Part shown: positions 30,154 through 39,384 of the stretch, one piece after another
Numbering within the stretch: position 1 is the first letter of the stretch
Layout of the letters: each line of letters begins with the position of its first letter
Source of the DNA: Helicobacter pylori
GTDB lineage: Bacteria > Campylobacterota > Campylobacteria > Campylobacterales > Helicobacteraceae
Assembly: GCA_008032955.1 (NCBI GenBank)
Contig: CP032046.1
Coordinates: forward strand, 868,001 to 932,000
DNA: 64,000 bases
Reading direction: 5' to 3'
Translations under genes and position numbers: made by a program
Notes under the pieces: generated by a model
Database searches by the model: none
Told to the model about the DNA's origin: nothing
The model's input: only the letters and a program-made list of their open reading frames with translations

Positions 30154-32036
30154 TTAGATTTTAGCCCCTTCTTTTAGGCTAACTTCTGGCAAACTCTCCA
30201 CATACAAGCTCTGTGATGGGAAAGCAAAACTCAAATGGTGCTTTTCTACAATCCCCATGATTTTTAGCATCACGTCTTCTTTGACTTCTAGCCACTCTTC
30301 CCAAACCACTGTTTTAGAAAAGCAATACACTAAAATATTAATAGAGCTGTCCGCAAACTGATCTAAAAAGACAAACAGATTGTTTTTATACCCTAAAAAA
30401 TCGTCAATAGAAACAATATCTTTTTTAAACATGTAGCGGTAATCGCTCGCGTTTTGCAAAGCACTATCGGCTCCATTGGCGATTTTAGGGTGGTTTTCTA
30501 ACATTTCTTTAATGTCTTTCACGCAAAGCTGTAAAGCACTTTGGCTAGAGCTATAGGTTAAGCCTATTTCCATTTTAATACGCCTCCCCACTTTACGACG
30601 GCTCCAATTCCTGATGGGTTTTCCGGCTAATTCTGAATTAGGCACGGACAAAAGAGCGTTATCAAAAGCCCTAATTGTGGTGCGCCTTAACCCCATTTCC
30701 ACCACCGTGCCTTCCACTTCACCGCACACGATCCAATCCCCTTGAGAAAACGAATTGTCTAACAATAAAATAACAGAAGCAAAAAAATTCGCCAACACGT
30801 CTTTAACCGCCAAAGCCACCGCTAACCCCCCAATCCCTAAAGAAGCGATAATGGCTGAAACGTTAAACCCTAGTTGTTTCAAAACCCCTAAAAGCGCGAC
30901 AATAAAAATCAAAAAATACACGACTTTTAAGATCAAGTTGATCACTTCTTTTCTAAAATTGTGCGTGCTTTTGGTAGCCATATTCGTAACCAACGCTTCC
31001 CCATAGCCTTTAAAAAGTGCTATCACTAACCATGCTAAAAGCATGATATACACCGCGCCCACCCACATAGAAACTTTAGGGGGCGATGCGTTAGGGTAGT
31101 AGAAAATGTCTAAAGCCACATCGCAACTGAATAGGGCTAAAAAGACAGAAACCGGCGAAACAATGCTGCTTTGCACATTGACATGCATTTTTTATTGCGT
31201 TGCATGATTTCAAAAATACGATCTAATAATAAGGCTAAAAGCCAAGTGATCAATTTCCTTAAACCCAGCAATAAGGCTAAAATCATCAAAGCCAGCACGA
31301 TCTTACTCACTTGCAAGCTATGGGTTGTGAAAGGCAAAACCTTGCTGATTTTGTTTAACACAAAATCCATATTCACTTCCATGATCAAGTTTTTAGGAAG
31401 CACTTCTTTAGGGTGGTTTTTAATGTAACGCAAGACTTCGGTATAAGTGTTCAAACGCAATTCATAATCGCTAAACATCTGCTCTAATTCATGCATTTTG
31501 ACATTGCCTAAATTTTTAGGGAAAGTGTAGAGTTTGAATTGCCCTAAACGCAAAAGGAAAGCATCGCTGATACTTTCCACATCTTTTTGTTCGCTAAAAA
31601 TATCAATACTGCTCCTGATTTTATCTATAAAACGATACAAAATTTCATCTATCAACAAAATATCTAAAGACAATCTATCTTTCATGAAAGTGTAGAAATC
31701 ATCGCCCTTAATGCTTTTAGACAAACGCTTTTTGATTTTTTCTTGCTCTTTTAAATTTTGATTGATATCAATCCCGATCTTATCCCTTTCATTCAACACT
31801 TTAGAAGTCAAACTTTTAATCAAGTCGTTCTTTTGGGTGTTATACAGAGAGACTTCAGCGCTTCTTTCAGGGTTTTTTTTGTAAGTTTCAATGACTTGAT
31901 TGAGTTGGTTGATTTGATTGAAAATCAAAAACAAATCCACCGCATCTGTTTCATGCTCTTCAACCGCTCTCAAAGGATTTAAAAAGAGCGATAATACCAA
32001 TACCCACCACAATAATAAACGCATGCGAAACCCCAC
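30154..32036 (-). CDS. Large MscS-family mechanosensitive channel, frameshifted
   Basis: The N-terminal frame (to about 31190) encodes a signal or membrane start, a periplasmic helical region (LFLIFNQINQLNQVIE, SIDIFSEQKDVESIS) and a membrane segment. The C-terminal frame encodes further membrane helices, the pore helix GIGGLAVALAVKDVLANFFA and the beta domain FSQGDWIVCGEVEGTVVEM. They join as MQRNKKMHVNVQSS if the T6 run at 31188-31193 (A in the gene) has seven bases. The restored protein is about 626 residues, the size of the large H. pylori MscS homologue I remember as HP0415. It should act as a tension-gated osmotic valve. Its only defect is the single-base break. Confidence 0.88.
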
Positions 32037-32072
32037 TCAAACAAGATAAAATTTTTCTCACAATTTCTAGCG

Positions 32073-32078
32073 ATTATA
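32073..32078 (-). promoter_or_regulatory. -10 box of the large mscS gene
   Basis: TATAAT on the minus strand (ATTATA on plus), 37 bases upstream of the start at 32036. Confidence 0.5.
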
Positions 32079-32269
32079 CCAAAAATCAGAAACGCTTCGC
32101 CCCATAAAGTTACCCATGCAATTTGAAAACGCTTTTTATTTATCCCTAAAAAGCGGGCTTTAGCTCAATTGTGAGCCTCTTTTTAGATCGCTATATCCTT
32201 GATGCGATGCTTTGAGTATTTTTACATTTTACAATTAAAATACAGCCTTAATTTTTAACAAATCTTGCT

Positions 32270-32425
32270 TTATTTAATATTTTTATAGTAGGATTTCGCA
32301 TAGACCATAGTCAAAAAGCTTTCCCTGTTCGGTGCAATAAAGTCACGCATAATGTACATGTCTTTTATTCTTACATATTTCTCATTTTTTAGATTTTTGT
32401 AACCGCTTTTATTAAATGTTTTCAT
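32270..32425 (-). CDS. Possible 51-residue ORF of unknown function
   Basis: Begins MKTFNKSGYKNLKNEKY and ends YAKSYYKNIK. It is rich in Lys, Tyr and Asn. No convincing ribosome site precedes the ATG. Codon use is plausible but the length is marginal; it may be a fragment of a lost gene. Between 32079 and 32269 I see nothing coding. Confidence 0.25.
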   Translation of the reverse strand: MKTFNKSGYKNLKNEKYVRIKDMYIMRDFIAPNRESFLTMVYAKSYYKNIK

Positions 32426-32485
32426 GTAAGATTTGTGTTTTAGGAGTTTCCAACCCTACTTCTTGTCATTGGGCTATTTTGATGA

Positions 32486-32584
32486 TCAATCTTTAGAAGA
32501 AAAAACCATAAAAATGTAGTATCCTATGCCTACAAGAAAAACAAGAATTAAGAAAATGAGCAATCCCCACTCTAAAGAATCCAT
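32486..32584 (-). CDS. 32-residue single-pass membrane protein
   Basis: ATG at 32584 follows AGAGGAATT, a good ribosome site. The product has a short acidic start (MDSLEWG), a hydrophobic segment of about 20 residues, then MVFSSKD and a stop. This is the shape of small bioenergetic or regulatory membrane peptides such as CcoQ-like or KdpF-like proteins. No partner gene is adjacent (tRNAs upstream, a large MscS gene downstream). Function unknown. Confidence 0.5.
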   Translation of the reverse strand: MDSLEWGLLIFLILVFLVGIGYYIFMVFSSKD

Positions 32585-32610
32585 AATTCCTCTTTAAAAA
32601 ATGTCAAAAG

Positions 32611-32687
32611 TGGTGCGCTTGGCAGGACTCGAACCTGCGACCTACGGCTTAGAAGGCTGTTGCTCTATCCAGCTGAGCTACAAGCGC
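32611..32687 (-). tRNA. tRNA-Arg (anticodon TCT)
   Basis: The minus strand gives a 77-base cloverleaf with encoded CCA: acceptor GCGCTTG/CAAGCGC, D-arm TAGCTCAGCTGGATAGAGC, anticodon loop CTTCTAA, T-arm GCAGGTTCGAGTCCTGC. The anticodon stem ACAGC/GCCGT contains an A-C mismatch in the middle. It is the last gene of the four-tRNA cluster and reads AGA codons, common in H. pylori. Confidence 0.93.
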
Positions 32688-32709
32688 ATTATATGGTATT
32701 AATGTCAGG

Positions 32710-32786
32710 TGGTACGCCCGAAGGGAGTCGAACCCCTAACCCCCAGATCCGAAGTCTGGTGCTCTATCCAATTGAGCTACGAACGC
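32710..32786 (-). tRNA. tRNA-Arg (anticodon TCG)
   Basis: 77 bases with encoded CCA. Anticodon stem CCAGA/TCTGG encloses loop CTTCGGA, so the anticodon is TCG, for CGN arginine codons. The acceptor GCGTTCG pairs with CGGGCGT through three G-U pairs. Confidence 0.92.
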
Positions 32787-32845
32787 TTACAATTCAAATA
32801 AAGGAATGACTAACATAAACTCGGTAAAACGCTTATTTTATGAGA

Positions 32846-32923
32846 TGGGGTGGAAGATGGGAATTGAACCCACGACCCTCAGGACCACAATCTGATGCTC
32901 TAACCGACTGAGCTACTCCCACC
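32846..32923 (-). tRNA. tRNA-His (anticodon GTG)
   Basis: Cloverleaf with the acceptor GGTGGGAG start (including the extra 5' G typical of tRNA-His), anticodon GTG in CAGATTGTGGTCCTG, T-arm GTGGGTTCAATTCCCAT and encoded CCA. Confidence 0.93.
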
Positions 32924-32988
32924 ATTCAACGAAAGGAAGCGATATTCTACCAAAGAATTTTAAACAGAACAACAAATTACGCAAAAAG

Positions 32989-33066
32989 TGGTCGGGGCGA
33001 AAGGATTCGAACCTTCGACCCCTTGGTCCCAAACCAAGTGCGCTAACCAGACTGCGCTACGCCCCG
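32989..33066 (-). tRNA. tRNA-Pro (anticodon TGG)
   Basis: Acceptor CGGGGCG/CGCCCCG, anticodon TGG in CTTGGTTTGGGACCAAG, T-arm GAAGGTTCGAATCCTTT and encoded CCA. It is the first gene of the cluster, just after the promoter. Confidence 0.94.
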
Positions 33067-33086
33067 AAATTTTCACATGAAGCGTT

Positions 33087-33092
33087 ATTATA
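33087..33092 (-). promoter_or_regulatory. -10 box of the tRNA cluster
   Basis: TATAAT on the minus strand (ATTATA on plus), 21 bases upstream of the mature tRNA-Pro 5' end. It would drive the Pro-His-Arg-Arg transcript. Confidence 0.6.
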
Positions 33093-33249
33093 GCTGAATT
33101 TTCTAATTTTTGAGCGTAATTTTTCAAAAATACCGCTAAAAATCAAAATTGACGCTCAAAAAACACCTAATCCAACTCCCCCACCCTTTTAAAAGCTGCT
33201 TTTTTAAAAACAGCTCTCAATGATTTTTAAGCTTTTTGTTTCTTAAAAA

Positions 33250-33999
33250 CTACTTTCGTTTTTTCATTTCACTAGAAACTTTTTCATAACGTTCCATGTG
33301 TTTTTTGCTTAACTCTTTAGTGATATGCACCATCACTTTGTGATAGGCTTGATTCATGATTTTTTTAATGGCTTGATCATGGTCGGTTTCCTTAATCCTA
33401 TGCACAAAAGTTTTGGGGACAAAACCTCCAGAATTGGTGCGCCGCAATTCCACTCTTTCAATCACAGCCTTAATCTTTGAAACATCAATACCAAAACTAT
33501 GGATAATGTCTTCACTTTTTGGCTCAACAAAATTCAAATTCAAATACCCTGAAGACATGTCTATCACTTTTTCTTCATTAAGCGCATCGCTCTCTTCTAC
33601 AATATCTTCCAAAATAGCCACATTCCCATCCATGCGTAAAACGAGCAACGCTTTTTCTTTGATGTCTTGAGGGATTTCGCTAACATCTTTAAATTGCGAA
33701 ACGCTATAGCCCTTTCTCTCTAAAAAACTACTCAGTTGGAGGAACAAAGACTTCTCAAACTCTTTTTGATAATTTTCAGGGATAACTTTATTAGCCTCTA
33801 TCTTAGGATCGATTAAGACAACTAAATGGCCATTTTTAGGCTCTTGCTTGCCTTTAATAGGATAGTGGAAATGCAACTCCACTGACTCGCCCATATTATT
33901 GTGCTGCTGCTTCATAGGCATTCCATCAGCTAGAGCCGTATAAAACGCCCCACTCGCTAGTAACGATCCTAAAACGATTGCCAAACTACCTTTTTTCAT
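33250..33999 (-). CDS. HpaA paralogue (neuraminyllactose-binding haemagglutinin family)
   Basis: The 249-residue protein has a signal peptide (MKKGSLAIVLGSLLASGAF, cleavage near ALAD). It then follows the HpaA pattern: VELHFHYPIKGKQEP, YQKEFEKSLFLQLSSFLERK, and MDMSSGYLNLNFVEPK-like strands. Unlike HpaA itself there is no lipobox cysteine at the cleavage site, so it is probably periplasmic or secreted rather than a lipoprotein. The ATG at 33999 follows AAAGGAATTTA; the upstream ATG at 34032 lacks a good site. HpaA was named for sialyllactose binding, but the paralogues have no firm role. It corresponds to the paralogue I remember as HP0410. Confidence 0.85.
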   Translation of the reverse strand: MKKGSLAIVLGSLLASGAFYTALADGMPMKQQHNNMGESVELHFHYPIKGKQEPKNGHLVVLIDPKIEANKVIPENYQKEFEKSLFLQLSSFLERKGYSVSQFKDVSEIPQDIKEKALLVLRMDGNVAILEDIVEESDALNEEKVIDMSSGYLNLNFVEPKSEDIIHSFGIDVSKIKAVIERVELRRTNSGGFVPKTFVHRIKETDHDQAIKKIMNQAYHKVMVHITKELSKKHMERYEKVSSEMKKRK

Positions 34000-34083
34000 T
34001 AAATTCCTTTCTTTCTTTTTATTTAAAATCAATTCCTAATCTTACCCAAAAAATCCCACTTTTAGCGCTATTTTTTAAGATAA

Positions 34084-35609
34084 TCATTCCCATTCAATCG
34101 TTCCTGGCGGCTTAGAGGTAATATCATACACCACCCTATTGATACCGCTCACTTCATTAGTGATGCGGTTAGAAACCTTTTCTAAAAAAGAATGCTCTAA
34201 AAATGAAAAGCTCGCTGTCATGCCATCACTCGCGTTTACCGCTCTTAAGCAAATAGCGTTTTCATAAGTGCGATTATCCCCCATCACCCCCACAGAATTG
34301 ACATTCAACAGCACGCAAAAAGCTTGCCAAACCTTGTCATACAAATTGGCTTTTTTAAGCTCCTCTATAAAAATAAAATCCGCTTCTTGCAAGCGCTTGA
34401 TTTTATCCTCACTAACCTCGCCTAAAATCCTTACAGCAAGTCCAGGCCCTGGAAAGGGGTGGCGCATTAAAAAATCCTGGCTAACGCCTAATTCTTTACC
34501 TAACGATCGCACCTCATCTTTAAACAATTCCCTTAAAGGCTCTATGAGTTTAAAATCCATCCATTCAGGCAGTCCGCCCACATTATGGTGGGTTTTGATC
34601 ACTTTTGAAGGCCCTTTAACGCTCACGGATTCAATCACATCAGGGTATAAAGTGCCTTGGGCTAAAAATTCAATTTTGCCTTTTAAATGGTGCTTTTTGG
34701 CTTCTTTTTCAAACACTTCAATAAAGGTTTCGCCGATGATTTTTCGCTTCAATTCAGGCTCGCTCACGCCCTTTAATTTAGACAAAAAGATTTCTTTAGC
34801 GTCTATCGTGTTTAAAGGGATTTGCAAGTCTTTAAACATCGCTTGCACCCTTTCTTTTTCATTTTTACGCAACAAGCCATGATCCACAAAAACAGCGATC
34901 AAATTATCCTTAATGGCTCTGTGCAATAGCGTAGCGACCACCGTAGAATCCACGCCCCCACTCACCGCGCACAACACCTTAGCGTTAGCGATTTTTTCTT
35001 TCAACCTTACAATTTCTCTTTGAGCGAAATGCTGCATCCCCCAAGTTTTTTCACAGCCGCAAACTAAAAGGGCAAAATTTTCTAAAATCTTACCCCCTTC
35101 TTCGCTTTGAACGACTTCTGGGTGGAATTGCAAGCCAAAAATCTTAGCGCTTTCAATCGCGCAATGGGGGGAATTAGGGCTTTTTGCAAGGGTAGTGAAG
35201 CCTTTAGGCAATTCTATGACTTTATCCATATGACTCATCCACACAAGGCTTTTAATTTTCACGCCTTCAAAAATCACAGAATCTTGAGCGATTTCTAAAA
35301 CAGCCTTACCAAATTCCTGCTCATTCGCACCAGCCACTACCCCCCCAAAAAATCCACCAAATACTGCATGCCGTAGCAAATCCCTAAAATCGGCACATTC
35401 AAATCAAAGATTTTCTCGTTAGGCTTGTAAGCGTCTTTAGCATACACGCTCGCTGGCCCCCCACTCAAAATCAAACCTTTAGGGGCTTTTTTTTGAATGT
35501 TTTCTACGCTTTCAAAAAAAGGGACTATTTCTGTATAAATCCCGCTCTCTCTCAATCTTCTAGCAATCAGCTGTGTGTATTGGCTCCCAAAATCTAATAC
35601 TAAAATCAT
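34084..35609 (-). CDS. guaA: GMP synthase (glutamine-hydrolysing), frameshifted
   Basis: GuaA converts XMP to GMP with ATP and glutamine. The first frame holds the glutamine amidotransferase start ([30 protein letters not shown], catalytic Cys in [10 protein letters not shown]). The second frame has the catalytic His/Glu segment GLQFHPEV, the PP-loop [12 protein letters not shown], and the usual C-terminus GTIEWE. The break lies at 35340-35352, where C7 and A6 runs meet (G and T in the gene). One more base in either gives [15 protein letters not shown]. Everything else is intact and the total length of about 508 residues is normal. As the main GMP-forming enzyme it is unlikely to be truly lost, so a sequencing indel is likely. 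Confidence 0.93.
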
Positions 35610-35619
35610 CTCTCATTCT

Positions 35620-36108
35620 TTATTTTTGTGGGATCTGTGTTTTATTGTATTGATTTTTGTAATTCACCCTATAGCTTTCAGCCAACTCAGGCGCTTTTTG
35701 CACAAACCAGCGTTCTAATTTTTCTAGTTCGTATCTGTAATTTCCACCTTTTGAGCAATATTGAGAATCAATCAGCGAAAACACATAGAGCGTCTTATTT
35801 TCTTTAGATTGGAATAAAAACTCCTTATAGAATAGCGCTTTTTTAGGCATGCCACTCATCAGAGTCTCAGACAATAAAAAAGCGTCAAAATCACAAAGCA
35901 CTTTTTTACTCAATTTGTTGCTTTTGGTAACCACAAAAATGATCTCTTTTTTCATGTCTTGTTTAAAAGCTAATGAAAGCACATTCAAAAAGGGCGGAGT
36001 CAAACTTTTATCCACCCTAACCTTAAAAGCTTTAGAATCCCCTAATAAGACCCCCATAAATAAAACCAACCCCACGCAACATTTCAAACTCGTTTGAAAA
36101 ATATTCAT
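35620..36108 (-). CDS. Secreted protein of unknown function (HP0408-like)
   Basis: The 162-residue product starts with a signal peptide (residues about 1-26, ending near LLGDSKA). The mature part has alternating strands and helices (IFVVTKSNKLSKKVLCDF, KTLYVFSLIDSQYCSK) and three Cys after the signal, two of which could form a disulfide. It is followed 10 bases later by guaA on the same strand. I recognise no family beyond a conserved Helicobacter protein. Confidence 0.65.
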   Translation of the reverse strand: MNIFQTSLKCCVGLVLFMGVLLGDSKAFKVRVDKSLTPPFLNVLSLAFKQDMKKEIIFVVTKSNKLSKKVLCDFDAFLLSETLMSGMPKKALFYKEFLFQSKENKTLYVFSLIDSQYCSKGGNYRYELEKLERWFVQKAPELAESYRVNYKNQYNKTQIPQK

Positions 36109-36163
36109 CTTTTATCCTTTAAGTGTCAATATTGAAAACAGAAATTAAACGCATTGATTGGGT

Positions 36164-36169
36164 ATTATA
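36164..36169 (-). promoter_or_regulatory. -10 box upstream of the HP0408-like gene and guaA
   Basis: TATAAT on the minus strand (ATTATA on plus), 56 bases upstream of the start at 36108. Confidence 0.5.
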
Positions 36170-36273
36170 ATATAAAAATTGAGAATTACGCTTTAGCTTG
36201 GCTAGTAGTCAAGTCTTTAGTTATTAAGTCTTTATTGGGTAAAAACACTCTCATGCTAGTATTTTCACTCCGT

Positions 36274-38663
36274 TTAAGCCCCAATGATGCTTGGTGTTGA
36301 AATAGAATGATAGGGTTTGACTAATTCATACCTTCTAAGTCTTCTGATATTGACTAAAGCGGTATTGGCTGAAATGGCTTGTGTCATGCTGCTTGTAGGG
36401 CGCGAAGAAGTGAGCGTATTCACACTCCCTGCATTGCACCTTGGGTTTCTAGTATTCACATCTTCTGGGTCATACCATGCCCCTTTTTGGATACTCAAAA
36501 CCCCTTGACGGATATTCTTAGTTACAAACGCCCCTGCTAACAACCTCCCCTAGCGTTAAACACTTCTACAATTTCACCATGCCTAATGCCTAATTTATTA
36601 GCGTCTAGTTCGTTGATCATTACAGGCTCTCTGCCTTGAATTTTATACACATTCCTAACCCAAGTGTTATCAAGCTGTGAATTAACACGGTATTTTGGGT
36701 GCGGAGAGATTAAATGGAACGGATAAATCTCAGCCATTTTAGAGCCTAGCCACTCAGCTGGCTCAAACCAAGTGGGATGCCCTTTAAAATCAGCCAGTTT
36801 AAAATCCGTGCATTTTTGAGAAAAAATTTGAATTTTCCCGCTCTCTGTATCCAGCTTATTATTAATAGGGTCTTGCCTGAATTTCGCATGACGCACAAAC
36901 TTTCTCGCATTTTCAGGGATTTCAAACTCCACAAAGCCATCCCTCCAAAACTGATCAAACGATTTCAAAGTAGGGCCATCGCTTTTTTCATAAAGACCCT
37001 TAATCCATTCCATGTAACTCTTAGATTCAGTGAATCGCTGCTCTGTTTCATTGCCCCCAACGCGTAAAGCAAGCTGTCTGAAAATCTCATAATCGTCTTT
37101 GGATTCATAAACAGGCTCTACCACCTTACGCATGGCATAAACCACATTCTTAGAATAACTCCCTCCAAAAGTAATATCATCTCTTTCCATAGTGCTAGTG
37201 GAAGCAAAGACAATATCAGCGAATTTCGCCGTAGGCGTCCACCAAGGCTCATGCACGATCACGCAATCTAAGGTCCTTAAAGTGCGAATCAGCTCGTTTG
37301 TATCAGCTTCATGCCCTAACAAATCCGCCCCACAATTATAAATCATTTTGATTTTAGGTAATTTGAGTTTTTTACCCATAAAATCAATTTCTTTATCCGG
37401 ATTCAAAATCGCTTCAGAAATTCTAGATGCTGGAATAACGCTTTTTACAGAATTATGCCCTTGCGAAATCATAGGAACAATTCTTGCCCCTGAGCTCGCT
37501 TGAGCGTTTCCTCCATAATGCATAGAAAAGCCAAAGCCCCCACCCGATAAGCCCACTTGACCAATCATGCTGGCTAAAACAATTAACGCCCAATCCAGTT
37601 GCTCGCCATGCTGAGCTCTTTGCATGGCCCAATTACCCGCTAAAAAAGTGCGCTTAGAGACAAATAAATCCGCTAATTCTTTGATTTTTTCTGCACTCAC
37701 TCCAGTGATTTGAGACGCCCATTCTAAAGTTTTAGGCGCATTATCGCTCTCTCCTAGCAAATAGGGTAAAAATTTATCAAAACCATCAGTGTATTTAGCG
37801 ATAAACGCTTTATCGTATTGATTGCTTGTATAAAGATAATGCATCATGCCTAGCATTAACGCTACATCAGTATTAGGGCGAATGGGTATCCATTCAGCGT
37901 TAAAGGCTTGAGCGGTTTCGGTATAAATGGGATCAATACTAATGAATTTAATACCGGCTCTTTTATACTTAGGGTAGTAGCTGTCATTGACATGGTTTGG
38001 CACAAAATAATCAATGCGGTTGCACTTGAATAAATCCGCCCCCCACATGACATACACCTTACAATTTTTAATCATCTCTTCATGCGTGGTTTGTTGCGAA
38101 TAAACTTCCATATCCCCTACAATCATAGGGTTTATTCTTGCAGCCGCGCCATTGCCATATTCCCCATCAGTGCCAATAGCCCCCCCTAAAGTCGTATTAA
38201 AAAAACGCCATGCTAGATTATTACAACGATGCAAGCTACCCGCATGCCCCCAACCACCATAACTGGCATTAAAGATGTTTTCTTTAGGGATTTCTTTAAG
38301 CTTTTTAGCCGCTAAATCCAATGCCACGTCCCAGCTCACGCGCACAAACTCTTCTCTCCCGCGCAATTCTTTGTGATTTTTTTTGTTTTCTAAGAAGCTC
38401 TTACGCACGCAAGGATACTTCACCCTACTATCTGAATACACCCTATCTGCCATCGCTTTTAACATCATGGTAGGGTTATAATCGCTCTTTTGGGGGACAA
38501 TATCTTTAATCACTCCATTTTGAACCTTTGCGATAAAGGGGCCAAAATGCGTTGCATGCGGAATGGATTCCACTTTTTCAAAACTATTAATGGCTTTTAA
38601 AACATTAACGCTAGCGAGCGCGATTGGGATTTTTGTTAGGATACTCCTGCGTGAAATGGACAT
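36274..38663 (-). CDS. bisC: BisC/TorA-family molybdopterin oxidoreductase, frameshifted
   Basis: The start has a twin-arginine motif (SISRRSILTKIPIALAS), so it should be exported folded with its bis-MGD molybdenum cofactor. It lacks an N-terminal 4Fe-4S cysteine set, as in the DMSO/TMAO/biotin-sulfoxide reductase group. Motifs include SYGGWGHAGSLHRCNNLAWR, GGAIGTDGEYGNGAA (Mo-ligand Ser region) and MSKGHNS-like loops. The last 90 residues (GAFVTKNIRQG, RNPRCNAGSVNTLT) are in another frame. The break is at 36547-36550, where C4 (G in the gene) must be C5 to read ARGRLLAGAF. Restored length is about 797 residues. Natural substrate unknown; S- or N-oxide reduction, perhaps methionine sulfoxide, is inferred from the family. 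Confidence 0.87.
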
Positions 38664-38768
38664 GGTTCTCCTTCAAGCTTGCATTCTGTTAAAACACCCC
38701 AAATTCTAACATAGATTCACCTAAAATTACCGCTAATGATCCCTCAAAGCATGGGCGTTAATTGAAAA

Positions 38769-39359
38769 CTACTTTTTATTCACGCTGCTCATGTCAGCGA
38801 CTTTCCCCCACATCAAGCGGTATTTCCTCTTCATGAATTCAATTTCTTCTCTCGCTTGATTGAGTTCATCTCGCAAAAGATCAATGGTTTTTTTATCTTC
38901 TTCATAGACTTCTTGCATAGAGATTAAAGCGTCTTTTAAAAACATGTTTTCATTTTTAAAGGCTGAAATCGTTTCATCTTTAGCGCCAATGACTTTATCA
39001 TGCAAATTTAAAATCGTGTTAATGGTCTTTTCCACGAACACAGGCTCTAAAGAGCGCCCGTTCATATCCATAGAAATCAAATTATTTTCTACCTTTTTGA
39101 TTAGAGCGTTTGTCCCGCTGCTCGCATCAATTAAGAGCTTGTTGTGGCTTATTTTGCTCTTGATTTTACCAAGATTCACTAATTCCAAAATCCTTTCTTT
39201 AGGAAGCCCTGAAAGGCGGCTAAATTCTTCTAATTCAAGCCATGCTAAAGTGCTCAAATCTTCTAAAACCACCGGCTCTTTAGACTCTTTTTCTTTATCC
39301 TCTACTTCTTGCTCATTTTGTTGTGTCGCTTGCGCTTTGTTCAAATCTAAAATATCCAA
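38769..39359 (-). CDS. DUF3972-like coiled-coil protein
   Basis: The 196-residue product is very acidic at the start (EVEDKEKESKEP). It then has a small domain LSTLAWLELEEFSRLSGLPKERILELVNLGKI that resembles a helix-turn-helix or excisionase-like fold, and a long C-terminal coiled coil (residues about 110-185). I recall this as the epsilonproteobacterial DUF3972 type. It starts 25 bases after the NifS-like gene and is probably cotranscribed with it. Function unknown; the HTH-like part suggests DNA or protein binding. Confidence 0.65.
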   Translation of the reverse strand: MDILDLNKAQATQQNEQEVEDKEKESKEPVVLEDLSTLAWLELEEFSRLSGLPKERILELVNLGKIKSKISHNKLLIDASSGTNALIKKVENNLISMDMNGRSLEPVFVEKTINTILNLHDKVIGAKDETISAFKNENMFLKDALISMQEVYEEDKKTIDLLRDELNQAREEIEFMKRKYRLMWGKVADMSSVNKK

Positions 39360-39384
39360 ATTTTTCCTTAAAAATAGTTTTAGC

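Noticed and set aside
33250-33999. Lipoprotein status of the HpaA paralogue
   Set aside because: The signal peptide ends without a lipobox cysteine, unlike HpaA itself.
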